A stretch of DNA of 64,000 nucleotides, taken from Methanococcoides burtonii DSM 6242 (GTDB lineage: Archaea; Halobacteriota; Methanosarcinia; Methanosarcinales; Methanosarcinaceae). The DNA lies in NCBI RefSeq assembly GCF_000013725.1, contig NC_007955.1, forward strand, positions 651,579-715,578, given 5' to 3'. Positions 53,262-62,993 of the stretch are shown here, one piece after another; the first letter of the stretch is position 1; each line of letters begins with the position of its first letter. The notes under the pieces were generated by a model that did no database searches, was not told the DNA's origin, and saw only the letters and a list, made by a program, of their open reading frames with translations. A program made the translations under genes and the position numbers.

Positions 53262-53603
53262 TAATGGCACTTGTCTGGGTTGACTGAGGTACTTCCAGCT
53301 AGCAAGTCAGTAGTTCCTGGTCCGGAAAACTACAAACTTACTTTTAACTTGGATGGAACCTACTCAATAAAAACAGACTGCAATCATGGTGTCGGGGGCC
53401 ACACACTGGATGGAAGTGAACTTACATTAGCATCAGGTCCAATGACGCTTGCATACTTTAGTCCAGATTCGCAGGATAGTCAGTATCTCTCCCTGCTGAG
53501 CAATGTAACAACTGTCTCAATGGAAAATGATCAGCTTGTTCTCGGCATCAGGGAGAATGGTGAGAAAATGCTTTTTGTAAAAGTAGACGTATTTGAGCAG
53601 TGA
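53262..53603 (+). pseudogene. META-domain fragment (HslJ-like)
   Basis: A frame that becomes coding right after a TAA at 53259: WHLSGL, then GPENYKLTFNLDGTYSIKTDCNHGVGGHTLDGSELTLASGPMTLAYFSPDSQDSQYLSLL, typical of one META domain. Such domains normally follow a signal peptide in a longer lipoprotein. No signal, start with ribosome binding site or second domain is seen, so it is best read as a truncated remnant; translation from the TTG at 53271 is conceivable. Confidence 0.6.
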
Positions 53604-53902
53604 AACATTTGTTTAGACATATTATTTTGAATTTGATGGGATGAAAGGCATATAGTTCTCTTCCTCCTACCAAATTCAATTTATACTTAAAAGTTCTTTT
53701 TTAAATTCAAGTCATGCTACTTATAAAATAGTAGATATATATAGCAGAATGATAGTTGGTGGCGCACTGAATTTTGTACAACATTGAGACTTTCATCTCT
53801 CACTTATGCAAAATGAACCGGTTTTATTCATTGTGAATAAATTTTCATAGAAATTTATTTATAGATAGATCAAAACCAAGATAATCTACTTTGAAGGGTC
53901 CT
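53604..53902. other. Intergenic stretch before the rim operon
   Basis: About 300 AT-rich bases. It must contain the promoter of the operon that starts at 53903 (a TTTATTTATAGAT-like run is near 53860). No other feature is seen. Confidence 0.4.
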
Positions 53903-54385
53903 ATGAGTAAAGAAGATCAGAAATTGATACTTGGCTGGAGGGAATGGGTTGCTTTGCCCGAGCTGGGCATACATGCTATCAAAGTAAAAGTGGATACCGG
54001 AGCCAAGACATCAGCACTACATGCTTTTAATGTAGAGCTTTACAGGGAAAATGGCGTTGAGATGGTTAGATTTTTGGTCCATCCGATACAAAGGGATCAA
54101 GATTTCCAGATCGAATGCATAGCACCCCTAAAGGACCGACGGCAGGTAACTGATTCCGGTGGTCACAAAGAAACTCGTTATGTTATCGAAACAGATGCTG
54201 TGATAGCATCTGAACGATATACAATTGAATTAACACTTACAGACCGCGATACAATGCGTTTCAGGATGTTATTGGGTCGTAGCGCAATGAAAAATATAGC
54301 AATAGTTGATCCAGGTGCATCATTCATAAATGGAAAACTTGATGCAAACTCACTATATGGTCTGAAACATGAGGTTAACAAATGA
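53903..54385 (+). CDS. RimB-like ATP-dependent zinc protease family protein
   Basis: A 160-residue protein from the ATG at 53903, with GAAGGGT upstream. It has the retroviral-protease-like signature [15 protein letters not shown] and [20 protein letters not shown] of the Zn_protease family (RimB). In Pseudomonas RimB is a protease that acts on glutamylated ribosomal protein S6 together with RimK. It overlaps the next gene by four bases (ATGA). Archaea lack bacterial S6, so the target must differ. Confidence 0.88.
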   Translation: MSKEDQKLILGWREWVALPELGIHAIKVKVDTGAKTSALHAFNVELYRENGVEMVRFLVHPIQRDQDFQIECIAPLKDRRQVTDSGGHKETRYVIETDAVIASERYTIELTLTDRDTMRFRMLLGRSAMKNIAIVDPGASFINGKLDANSLYGLKHEVNK

Positions 54386-55287
54386 AAATAGCTTTATTAT
54401 CAAGAAGCAGAAAGCTGTACTCATCTCGTCGCTTAATTGAAGCAGCCGAAGAAAGAGGGCATGAAATTCAAGTAATAGATGTATTGAGAGCTTACATGAA
54501 CATTACTTCTCACAAGCCTTCCATTCACTATAAAGGTGAAGAGCTTGAGGGATTCGATGTGGTCATTCCTCGCATTGGTGCATCTGTGACATTCTATGGT
54601 GCTTCTGTCTTGCGACAATTTGAGATGATGGGGGTTTACCCTTTGAACGAATCGGTTGCAATTACCCGTTCCCGAGACAAACTTCGCTCTTTACAGTTAC
54701 TTTCCCGCAAGGGTATAGGTATGCCTGTGACAGGGTATGCAAGCAAACCTGATGACATTAAAGATGTTATCAAGATGGTCGGTGGTGCTCCCCTTGTTGT
54801 TAAACTCCTTGAGGGTACGCAGGGTATTGGTGTAGTACTGGCTGAAACACAAAAGGCTGCAGAAAGTGTGATAGAAGGTTTCATGGGTGTAAAAGCCAAT
54901 ATTCTAGTTCAAGAATACATCAAAGAAGCCAACGGTGCGGACATTCGCTGTTTTGTTATCGGCGGTAAAGTAGTGGCATCCATGAAAAGGCAGGCACCAA
55001 ATGGTGAATTTCGGTCGAACCTGCACAGGGGAGGGTCGGCAGAGGTCATCAGGATCACACCTGAAGAACGCTCGACAGCTGTAAGTGCTGCAAAGATAAT
55101 GGGGCTCAATGTTGCGGGTGTTGATCTTTTACGCTCCAATCACGGACCTGTAGTAATGGAAGTCAACTCCAGTCCGGGCTTGAGGGGTATAGAAACTGCA
55201 ACAGGTAAAGATATTGCAGGCATGATCATTGAATATATTGAAAAGAGTGGCAAAGTCGGTAAGACAAAAACTCGTGGAAAAGGTTGA
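54382..55287 (+). CDS. rimK: RimK-like ATP-grasp glutamate ligase
   Basis: A 301-residue ATP-grasp ligase. It has the RimK N-terminus ([26 protein letters not shown]), the substrate segment [25 protein letters not shown]-binding residues in [13 protein letters not shown] and [21 protein letters not shown], and the Mg-binding [14 protein letters not shown]. It adds glutamate residues to a protein or cofactor. Close kin in methanogens include MptN and CofF, which glutamylate tetrahydrosarcinapterin and F420, but the RimB neighbour and N-terminus favour protein modification. Confidence 0.9.
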   Translation: MKIALLSRSRKLYSSRRLIEAAEERGHEIQVIDVLRAYMNITSHKPSIHYKGEELEGFDVVIPRIGASVTFYGASVLRQFEMMGVYPLNESVAITRSRDKLRSLQLLSRKGIGMPVTGYASKPDDIKDVIKMVGGAPLVVKLLEGTQGIGVVLAETQKAAESVIEGFMGVKANILVQEYIKEANGADIRCFVIGGKVVASMKRQAPNGEFRSNLHRGGSAEVIRITPEERSTAVSAAKIMGLNVAGVDLLRSNHGPVVMEVNSSPGLRGIETATGKDIAGMIIEYIEKSGKVGKTKTRGKG

Positions 55288-55290
55288 TAC

Positions 55291-56337
55291 ATGCGACCAC
55301 CTATCACGATTGCCGGTATGACCATTCAGCCGGGAACAAGGAGATCTATAGAAGTGCCCATTCCCAGCTTTTATACCCATACATCAGCATCAATGCCAGT
55401 TCATGTTGTACATGGAAGCAAACCGGGACCTTGCTTGCTCATCTGTGCTGCGATCCATGGAGATGAGATCAATGGTGTGGAGATTATTCGCCGCGTACTT
55501 GCACATAAAACGATTAATAACCTAAAAGGTACACTTATTGCCATTCCACTTGTAAATGTGTTCGGTTTTGTCTCACAGTCTCGCTATTTGCCCGACAGAC
55601 GTGATCTGAACCGATCATTCCCTGGTTCAAAAACAGGGCCGATGGCATCCCGTTTGGCAAATATCCTGATGACTGAGATAATATCCCACTGTACTCATGT
55701 TATCGATCTTCATACAGGAGCTGTTGCACGGGAAAATCTTCCTCAGATACGTGCATGTTTGAAGGGGGATACCGAAACAGAAGCTATGGCCCGTGCTTTC
55801 CGTGTACCGGTCATAATCAATTCTGAACTGCGCGATGGGTCATTACGTGAAGCGGTCCGTAAAAATAATGTCCCAGTCCTATTATATGAAGCAGGTGAAG
55901 CACTACGATTTAATGAAGTTGCTATTCGGGCAGGTGTAAGGGGTATTCTTGGAGTCATGTCACATTTAGGCATGAGGCCAAAAAGCAGAAAGAAAAAAGA
56001 GTCTGATACCCTTATTTCCAGATCAACACAATGGATTCGAGCTCCGGAAAGTGGGATGCTACGTTCAATTGTTCCTTTAGGCACTCTGGTTAAAGTAGGT
56101 GATATATTAGCCTATATAAATGACCCATTAGGTGAATGTGAAATGAAAGTACTGAGCTCAGCATTTGGTATCGTCATTGGAAAAACGAACCTACCACTTG
56201 CACATGAAGGTGAAGCTATATTCCATATCGCCAAATTTTCGGAAGCTGAAGAGGTCTTCAATTACATCGAAACAGATCAGGATGAACTTGACCCCTTGAC
56301 AGATGAGGTAAGAAGCACGGAACATCCCCTGGTATGA
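55291..56337 (+). CDS. Succinylglutamate desuccinylase/aspartoacylase family zinc hydrolase
   Basis: A 348-residue AstE/AspA-type zinc carboxypeptidase-like protein. Zinc ligands appear in CAAIHGDEINGVEIIRR (HxxE) and THVIDLHTGAV; RDLNRSFPG is the substrate-binding motif and LLYEAGEA the catalytic Glu region. A C-terminal beta-barrel (RAPESGMLRSIVPLG) follows. It starts three bases after rimK. With RimB and RimK it forms a cluster like the bacterial one, in which this hydrolase may release or trim glutamate. Confidence 0.88.
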   Translation: MRPPITIAGMTIQPGTRRSIEVPIPSFYTHTSASMPVHVVHGSKPGPCLLICAAIHGDEINGVEIIRRVLAHKTINNLKGTLIAIPLVNVFGFVSQSRYLPDRRDLNRSFPGSKTGPMASRLANILMTEIISHCTHVIDLHTGAVARENLPQIRACLKGDTETEAMARAFRVPVIINSELRDGSLREAVRKNNVPVLLYEAGEALRFNEVAIRAGVRGILGVMSHLGMRPKSRKKKESDTLISRSTQWIRAPESGMLRSIVPLGTLVKVGDILAYINDPLGECEMKVLSSAFGIVIGKTNLPLAHEGEAIFHIAKFSEAEEVFNYIETDQDELDPLTDEVRSTEHPLV

Positions 56338-56521
56338 TAAGTTGGATTTTAGTATCTAGTATGATTAAAATTATAGTTTAAAAGTGTTTAGGAGATTCAA
56401 TTATTCAACATGATCGTTTGTTGTGGGCATTAAAGATCCCCAATTACATAGAAATTGTTTTATTTAGTGTTCCCTTTTTATTATTTAGTAATTTTTTTTA
56501 CTTTGAGTAGGTCAATAATTT

Positions 56522-57547
56522 ATGAATAATATTATCATCTGGATACTTATCGCTCTTTGTCTGATCCAATCAGGTATCTTTTCCGGGTTGACAATTGGTC
56601 TTTTTGGACTGAGCCGTCTCAGGCTTGAGATCGAAGCTGAAGCTAATAACATACATGCACAGAAGGTCTTGAAACTAAGGCATGATCCACATTTGCTCCT
56701 TTCTACCTTATTATGGGGTAATGTGTGTGTCAATGTACTGATTACCCTTTTAACCGATTCAGTTATGGTCGGTAGCGCTGCATTCATATTTTCAACAGTA
56801 TTCATCACTTGCTTTGGAGAGATAATGCCTCAGGCATATTTCACAAGAAATGCTTTAAAGATGGGTGCTTCCTTAACACCTCTTGTCAAATTGTACATAC
56901 TGCTATTGTATCCTTTTACAAAACCTTCTGCAATGATCCTTGACAGATGGCTTGGTAAAGAGAAACTTGAGTATTTCAAAGAAACATCCCTGAGGATAAT
57001 GCTTCAGAAACACATGAAATCAGATGCAAGTGATATTGATAAAATGGAAGGACTTGGTGCTCTTAATTTCTTGTCATTGGATGATCTTAGTATAAAACAG
57101 GAAGGTTCGCTCATAGACGAGAAGACCATAATAGAAATTGATACAATTAACAACCGACCGGTTTTTCCGGAAGTCGGTACTCCTGATTTTGAGATATTGC
57201 TTCATAAGATCGCAGTTCCAGCAAAAAAATGGATAATAGCAGTCGATAAGAACAGGTATCCGGTTGTGGCAATAGATTCTACCTCTTTCATAAGAGATGC
57301 TATCTACAAAAAAAATAATTTTCATCCATTAATATATTGCCATACTCCGCTAATCGTAAAGAGTCCTAATGTAAAGATAGGGGATGTCCTCCATAAACTG
57401 AAGGTTTATCCTGTAGACTCCGAAGATGATGTCATAGATAATGACCTTATCCTTTACTGGAATGATGATGACCCTGAAAAAATAGTCATAACGGGTTCTG
57501 ATATACTTGGTCGCCTGTTCAGAGGCATCGTTTACAGGGTAAGATGA
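56522..57547 (+). CDS. DUF21/CNNM-type membrane protein
   Basis: A 341-residue protein. Residues 1-175 are a DUF21 (CNNM) transmembrane domain with three helices and the motifs GIFSGLTIGLFGLSRLRLEIEAE and ITCFGEIMPQAYFTRNAL. The remainder is a cytoplasmic region with a degenerate CBS pair (AVPAKKWIIAVDKNRYPVVAIDS, VKIGDVLHKLKVYPVD). Relatives export or sense Mg2+. It stands alone and ends just before the IS5-like copy 2. Confidence 0.85.
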   Translation: MNNIIIWILIALCLIQSGIFSGLTIGLFGLSRLRLEIEAEANNIHAQKVLKLRHDPHLLLSTLLWGNVCVNVLITLLTDSVMVGSAAFIFSTVFITCFGEIMPQAYFTRNALKMGASLTPLVKLYILLLYPFTKPSAMILDRWLGKEKLEYFKETSLRIMLQKHMKSDASDIDKMEGLGALNFLSLDDLSIKQEGSLIDEKTIIEIDTINNRPVFPEVGTPDFEILLHKIAVPAKKWIIAVDKNRYPVVAIDSTSFIRDAIYKKNNFHPLIYCHTPLIVKSPNVKIGDVLHKLKVYPVDSEDDVIDNDLILYWNDDDPEKIVITGSDILGRLFRGIVYRVR

Positions 57548-58021
57548 ATTCCCTTCATTGTTTTGTTGAAAATATTGGCTCTGTAGAAATCCTCATCCAA
57601 ACTAAAAACACAGTCTGATGAACTTATCAAGATTGTGTAATATCACTTTGAACTTTACTTCTTTTACTTGATTTCTATACTTTCTCGCACGTAAGTTTTC
57701 TCCATACTTTCTTTTCAAAACCGAAAACATCGTTTCACTCAAATTTCGCATAGAGTATATCTTACTATCGAATTCCTGTAACATTTTCTTACGATATCTT
57801 CCTTTGATTCGCTTTCGTTCACGTTGTCTCAATGGAACAATTGCTATTGATCCAAGTTTTCAATTCGTGTATTTTTCAGAATCATAGGCTTTATCCATTA
57901 TATAATATCTTGATCTCCTATTGTGATGACATTGCGATAGCAATGTCTGTCGGCTAAGTCAGAGAGATTACTCCCTCTTTCTCGCCTAAGAACCGTGCGT
58001 GAGACTTTCACCTCACACAGC

Positions 58022-59752
58022 TCAAGCATCTCTTAACCCTTGTCGGGCAACAGTTATTTTTGGATTATTTGCATGATATTGTCTATGACAATATACATGT
58101 GCATAAACTAAGTTTGTTATTCCATTATCGTCATGATTTCCATTTTTATGATGTAAAGGGCGTTCCTCTCCACCGTTGTTAATGTCAATCAATAGATTAC
58201 AAAACGGACATTTGCCTTTTTGATTCTTCCATACGGTTTTAAACTTTCCTAATAACTTTTTAGAACCTTGATTGAGCTTGCGTTCAACAAAGTATTCGGT
58301 GTCAGTGTAAGGGTTCTTATCCAGTTTTATTTGTGGGTTTCGAACTATCATTTTATCTGACATTAATTTAAGTTGGTTTTTCATTGTTGAAAATACCCAT
58401 TTCCTCGTTCCTTTGGGATGCCAGTATTTGTGTGCAATCCAAGTTCTTGATTTCATGGGGTGTCTTCTCTTAGCCCATTTCCAAAGTATATTCCATATCT
58501 TAAAATCAATTAAGGAGAATGTTTCTTTGGAAGCCACTCCTTGATGATAATTTGACCATCCAGTTATGATAGGGTTAAGTTTAGAGATTAAATCTTCTTG
58601 TGTCCAAGTTTTTCCATCTTTGATAGTATTACTGATTTTTTCAGTTACTTTCTTGATAGATTTCTTAGACGGTTTTATGAGAAGTTTTCCTTTGTATTTT
58701 CTGACATTCCAACCTAAAAAGTCAAAACCATCATCGATGTGAGTAATAAGGGTTTTTTCATCAGATAGTTCTAAACCTCTATCCGTTAGGAAATTCTTAA
58801 TCAATTCTTTTGCTTCTTCTGCTATTTCTTTAGTCTTTGCAGTAACAATAAAATCATCTGCGTATCGCACAAAATTAACTTTGTGTTTTGCACGTTGACG
58901 AGTTGTTATTTTACCGCTTACACCTCGATGATATTTGTCAGCCAATACACCTTCAATTCCATCTAAGGTCATGTTGGCTAATATTGGTGATATAATACCG
59001 CCTTGTGGTGTTCCTGCTTTCGTTGGAAATAGAGAATTTTCATAAACAAATCCTGCTTTGAGGAATTGTTTAAGAATTGATTTATCCATTGGGATATTGT
59101 CAATTAACCATTGGTGACTGATGTTGTCGAAACAACCTTTAATATCGCCTTCCAGTATACATTGTGCAGAATCCTTTTTGCTTATTGTTCCAAAAATTTG
59201 ACTGCAAGCATCATGTGTACTTCTGAATTTTCTGAATCCAAAAGAACGTTTATCTGCTGTTACTTCTGCAATGGGGTCAAGTGCTAATGCATATAATGCT
59301 TGCATAGCTCTATCGTACATGGTCGGGATACCTAAAGGTCGCTTCTTATCAGAACCATATTTCTCAATAAAGATTCTTTTTAATGGTTTTGCCTTATATC
59401 TTTTATCAGATAGACTTCGAGCCGCATTCACTTTGGAAACTGGTGTTGACCAGAATTCTCCATCGATTCCTGCTGTTCTTCTACCCTTATTTCGAATAAC
59501 CTTTCTGACAGCTAACAGTTTAGCATAGTGAGAATGGGTTAGCAAATAACTTAGTCTTTTTACTAAATTCCAATTTTTGTTAATAACTGCTTTCGTAATT
59601 CTGACTTGTATTCTATTAACATGTGATTCAACGGAACTCCAATTGATGAAATTCCAGTTGAGCATATCTGTAAGCTTCTCACCATTTAATTCAGCATGAC
59701 CACTAAGGGCTTCTGCTTCATTATTTGGTGTATTTGAAATTCTTACATTCAT
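58022..59752 (-). CDS. ltrA: Group II intron reverse transcriptase/maturase with HNH domain
   Basis: A 576-residue protein from the ATG at 59752 (coordinates given high to low; span 58022-59752), chosen because GAAGG lies seven bases upstream; an ATG at 59800 is in frame. RT domains are visible: GDIKGCFDNISHQWL, TPQGGIISPILANMTLDG and the catalytic VRYADDFIVTA. Then comes the maturase X domain (LISKLNPIITGWSNYHQ) and a C-terminal HNH endonuclease with CPFC, PLHHKNGNHDDNGITNLVYAHVYCHRQYH. Full length, so splicing and mobility may still work. Confidence 0.93.
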   Translation of the reverse strand: MNVRISNTPNNEAEALSGHAELNGEKLTDMLNWNFINWSSVESHVNRIQVRITKAVINKNWNLVKRLSYLLTHSHYAKLLAVRKVIRNKGRRTAGIDGEFWSTPVSKVNAARSLSDKRYKAKPLKRIFIEKYGSDKKRPLGIPTMYDRAMQALYALALDPIAEVTADKRSFGFRKFRSTHDACSQIFGTISKKDSAQCILEGDIKGCFDNISHQWLIDNIPMDKSILKQFLKAGFVYENSLFPTKAGTPQGGIISPILANMTLDGIEGVLADKYHRGVSGKITTRQRAKHKVNFVRYADDFIVTAKTKEIAEEAKELIKNFLTDRGLELSDEKTLITHIDDGFDFLGWNVRKYKGKLLIKPSKKSIKKVTEKISNTIKDGKTWTQEDLISKLNPIITGWSNYHQGVASKETFSLIDFKIWNILWKWAKRRHPMKSRTWIAHKYWHPKGTRKWVFSTMKNQLKLMSDKMIVRNPQIKLDKNPYTDTEYFVERKLNQGSKKLLGKFKTVWKNQKGKCPFCNLLIDINNGGEERPLHHKNGNHDDNGITNLVYAHVYCHRQYHANNPKITVARQGLRDA

Positions 59753-60138
59753 AGTTATACCTTCATTCATACGTTTTGATACCATAGAGTAAGTCTGCAT
59801 CCTTTCGGATTAGGGCAAATTCTGAACCCCTATATAATTCATTACAAATTATCATTCGCTTTCTACTCCTTTCCTTTACCCTCTATGTCATTGTCCTTCC
59901 TTACGGAATTCCTACCCCGAAGGGAACATATAGGGCTTACCAAGTTCTATAACATGAATAATTGCGAATACCTTAGAAGCCATCTATAAACCGAGAATCA
60001 TATGTCCATTTCCTATAATGTATGCAAAACCATTATAGTCTGATTCTATACCTTTTTAGTTCAAGCGTATCAATCTAGTTTCGCTTGTTGCAATTCACGA
60101 TTCTTACAATGGTTCACTTTTACGTTCTTCTTAGTATT

Positions 60139-60967
60139 GTCGGCTAAGTCAGAGGGATTACTCCCTCTTTCTCGCCTAAGAACTGTACGTGAAAGTTTTC
60201 TTTCATACAGCTCAAGCATCTCATAACCTTTTCAGGCAACAGTTATTGTTTTTGGAATTAATTGCAAATTCCAATTTTCTTCAATAACTGCCTTCGTAAT
60301 CCTGACTTGTAGCCTATTAACATGTGTTACATGTCTGTAAGTTTCTCATCGTTAAGTTCAGCATGTCCACTAAACAGTGTTTTTGCTTCATCTTTTGATG
60401 TATTTGAATAGCTTACATTCATAGGTCATACCTTCCTTCTTACGTTTTGATACCATAGAGTAAGTCTGCATCCTTTCGGATTAGGGCAAATTTTGAACCC
60501 TTATACACACCATTACAGTTTGTCATTCGCTTTCTACTCCTTTCCTCTACCCTCTATGTCATCGTCATTCTTTGCAGGATTCCTACCCCGAAGGGAACAT
60601 ATAGGGCTTACCAAGTTCTATAACATGAATAATTGCGAAGACCTTAGAAGCCATCTATAAACCGAGAATCATGTGTCCATTTCCCATAATGTGATAAGAG
60701 CCATAATGGTCGGATTCTGTACCTTTTGGTTCAAGCGTAATCAATCTAATTTCGCTTGTTCTGCTTTACGATTCTTACAATGGTTCAACTTTCGTTTCTT
60801 CTTAGTGTTCTTATCCTAGTGGATGTTTCGAATTAGACTTTCGAGATTCTCCACATTGTCCTATGAGCTTCATACCCCAACGTTACCATTGGCGCGTGTC
60901 ATAGTAGGATTAACCCAAATGGAAGGGATAGCGTTGCCGCAATTCATGTTATAACTTCTTGTCGCAC
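60139..60967 (-). mobile_element. Inner group II intron lacking a full ORF
   Basis: An 829-base intron relative inside the outer one. It starts GTGCGACAAGAAG at 60967 and ends TTAGCCGAC at 60139. Domain V (60180-60213) differs from the outer one by paired changes that keep the stem. Between them are only scraps of the RT gene (SNTSKDEAKTLFSGHAELN near 60370 and the last codons near 60240). It is therefore ORF-less and would depend on a maturase in trans. Confidence 0.82.
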
Positions 60968-61125
60968 CTTATCCTAGCAGATGATTCAGATTAGACTTCC
61001 GAATTTCTCCACATTGTCCTATGAGCTTTACACCCCAACGTTACCATTGACGCATATCATAGTAGGATTATCCCAAATGGAAGGGATAGCGTTGCCGCAA
61101 TTCATGTTTTAGCTTCTTGTCGCAC
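60810..61125 (-). repeat. Two 158-bp direct copies of the intron 5' region
   Basis: 60968-61125 and 60810-60967 are closely similar units of exactly 158 bases, each beginning GTGCGACAAG and ending CTAGGATAAG on the minus strand. The first belongs to the outer intron and the second to the inner one; the pair results from insertion of one intron behind base 158 of the other. Confidence 0.85.
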
Positions 61126-61482
61126 TTGCATGTTTTGCATCATGAACTGGTTTTCCAGAAATCTTGTAACCAGTGATCACAAATTTACTAACATCAACCG
61201 AAATGCTGGTCTTTACATAACTTCGCCTCCACTTTTTAATTCGCCAGGAATAGTAGTTACTACAATAACCACTTGTGAACCCAGTGGAATCAATTGCAGT
61301 AATGTCTATAGAGTCTCTATTTTTATATAATCGGTCAAGTGTTTTCTTAAATATGGTATCCAAAACAACAGAATATGTACGAGTAACAAATTTTTGAAGT
61401 TTGTTGGAGAACAATCGCAGGAGACTTCTCATTATAAAAGTAAGTGGCTTAGTTGAAGTTAGAAAAGAGGATTTCTACAGCC

Positions 61483-61837
61483 TTGTTTTGCTACATTTAA
61501 GTGGCGCTGACTACTTGACAGCATTTGAAACCGATCAGTTGCATGCGCAGGTGATGCTATTTTTCGATGCGTTCAGTGATGGATGGCCATTGGTTTAGTA
61601 CTTTTTGGCCTTCATTTTATACTCCTTGGCTATCTAGTTTTTAGATAAGACTACATTCCCGGAGTTCTGGGCATCTTGTTGATAGTTGCAGGTTTAAGCC
61701 ATCTAATAGATAATTTTGGCAAATTTCTTTTTCCCAACTTCGATGTGGCAATTAGCGTGGTTTTGGATTGGGGGAAATTGTTATTCATGTTCAGGTTTTT
61801 GTTGAAGGGAGGTAAAATATCCCAAATGAAATTCTGA
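61483..61837 (+). pseudogene. DUF4386-family membrane protein remnant
   Basis: After the IS5-like end the sequence encodes LVLLHLSGADYLTAFETDQLHAQVMLFFDAFSDGW, then with a one-base shift IGLVLFGLHFILLGYLVFR, a TAA, and DYIPGVLGILLIVAGLSHLIDNFGKFLFPN ending KISQMKF. This order is that of DUF4386 proteins (C-terminal half). The N-terminal half has been removed by the IS5-like element; the rest has one frameshift and one nonsense codon. Confidence 0.78.
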
Positions 61838-61839
61838 AA

Positions 61840-62025
61840 TTGATTTATTATAATTTGACAAAAAATAGAGCCGAAAAAAACATCAGAAAAATCAGAAAAA
61901 TCAGAAAAACCAGATCGGAAATATGGCACAATGATCGTAGGCTGTTCGTAGAGGTTGTAGTCGTTGTTGCTGCAGGTCTGCTTTATAGGCGACGTAGTCG
62001 TACTGGATTAAAATCAGACGAGTAA
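61840..62025 (+). CDS. Short basic ORF of doubtful status
   Basis: A 61-codon ORF with a repeated IRKIRK stretch and one hydrophobic segment (LFVEVVVVVAAGLLY) followed by Arg-rich RRRSRTG. There is no clear ribosome binding site. It could be a small membrane protein or a chance frame in repetitive AT-rich DNA (repeat unit atcagaaaa near 61880-61910). Confidence 0.25.
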   Translation: MIYYNLTKNRAEKNIRKIRKIRKTRSEIWHNDRRLFVEVVVVVAAGLLYRRRSRTGLKSDE

Positions 62026-62129
62026 TAACTTTACGACCTCTCTTTTTAGAGGGAGTCTTTGCTATATGATATATATATATTGAGAAAGAGCATTCAGGAC
62101 ACAATGAAAGGGATTAGAAAGGGATACTC

Positions 62130-62783
62130 ATGAACAGGGCTGAGATGGATAGAGTTGACAAGCTTGAATTCTGGATATCTTCAATATTCAGACTGCTGGT
62201 GGTCATAGGCGGTGTAGTAGCAATATTGACAGGGAACTGGATACACTTAGGTTTCTTCATGTACGTCTTGGTCGTGACCTTCCTGCCAAGTATGATCGAG
62301 AAAAAGTACAGGTTCGAGTTTCCCAGTGAGTTCGAAGTACTGATCATGCTCTATATTTATGCATCTCTCATGTTGGGTGAATATGGGGGGTATTTCGAAA
62401 TATTCTGGTGGTGGGATGTATTCCTACACACATTCTTAGGCATAATCATTGCAAGCCTCGGTTTTATACTGGTGTATGTTTTGAATTCTGAACATAAGGT
62501 AAATCTAAGCCCTTTTTTCGTAGCACTGTTTTCATTCAGCATTGCGGTGGCATTTGGGGCGATATGGGAGATATTTGAATATGCAATGGATGTGGTATTC
62601 GGGCTCAATATGCAAACGTCAGGGTTGGTTGACACTATGTGGGATCTTATCGTTGAAACACTGAGTGCATTGTTGGTGTCTACACTGGGATACTTGTATT
62701 TGAAGAAAGAGATTCATGTCCATCTGTTCGAGAAAGCTGAAAGAAAGTTCATCGAACGGAATCCGCATCTGTTCAGAAAATGA
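62130..62783 (+). CDS. YjdF/DUF2238-like membrane protein
   Basis: A 217-residue protein with five or six transmembrane helices and AAAGGGA upstream of its ATG. The pattern YEFPSEFE-like FEFPSEFEVLIMLYIYASLMLGEYGGYFEIFWWWDVFLHTFLGI and FGAIWEIFEYAMD ... GLVDTMWDLIVETLSALL matches the YjdF/DUF2238 family, with conserved acidic, Trp and His residues in the membrane. Function unknown. Confidence 0.78.
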   Translation: MNRAEMDRVDKLEFWISSIFRLLVVIGGVVAILTGNWIHLGFFMYVLVVTFLPSMIEKKYRFEFPSEFEVLIMLYIYASLMLGEYGGYFEIFWWWDVFLHTFLGIIIASLGFILVYVLNSEHKVNLSPFFVALFSFSIAVAFGAIWEIFEYAMDVVFGLNMQTSGLVDTMWDLIVETLSALLVSTLGYLYLKKEIHVHLFEKAERKFIERNPHLFRK

Positions 62784-62993
62784 TATTCATGTTTTTGAGT
62801 ACGAGGTTGCACACGTTTTTGAAACAGAGCACAACGGAAAACCTTTGTTTGTGATCTCTTTAGACGAAGACTTTGATAGCAGTGTAGTTGTACAACCCAA
62901 CACTAACTCAGATCTCGAAAAACGCCTAGCTTCGCTGGAACAAAGGATCATTGAATTAGAAAAACCGCCATGCATCGACTCAGAAATGCCAGA
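62778..62993 (+). pseudogene. Gene fragment ending at tRNA-Val
   Basis: Directly after the YjdF-like gene a different frame shows coding character: ENDIHVFEYEVAHVFETEHNGKPLFVISLDEDFDSSVVVQ, then a coiled segment LEKRLASLEQRIIELEK. There is no start codon, and the frame runs straight into the tRNA-Val gene without its own stop. It looks like the remnant of a gene cut at both ends. Family not recognised. Confidence 0.45.

Larger units (their letters stand above)
57949..61125 (-). mobile_element. Outer group II intron with RT/maturase
   Basis: On the minus strand it begins GTGCGACAAGAAG at 61125, directly after the exon ...AACATGCAA, and ends ...TTAGCCGAC at 57949, directly before AGACATTGC. 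Domain V is at 57990-58023 (GAGCTGTGTGAGGTGAAAG and its partner strand), domain VI follows, and the reverse transcriptase gene lies in domain IV. Comparison with the undamaged IS5-like copy 1 confirms both splice borders. A second intron (60139-60967) sits after the first 158 bases. Confidence 0.88.
57577..61482 (-). mobile_element. IS5-like element, copy 2, interrupted by a nested group II intron
   Basis: The left end GGCTCTGTAGAAATC is at 57577 and a damaged right end (GAGGATTTCTACAGCC) at about 61467-61482. The transposase is split: its C-terminal part is at 57602-57948 and its middle part at 61126-61400. They join exactly across the intron (HA/KTLLSQCHHNRRSRYY). About 100 N-terminal codons are missing near 61400, so the element is defective even after splicing. 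Confidence 0.85.

Noticed and set aside
53891-53902. TTG start four codons upstream in the rimB-like gene
   Set aside because: A GAAGGGT ribosome binding site fits the ATG at 53903 better.
61868-61915. Short repeated atcagaaaa units considered as a CRISPR-like or phase-variable repeat
   Set aside because: Units of 9 bases without spacers; too short and few. No CRISPR array was seen anywhere in the window.
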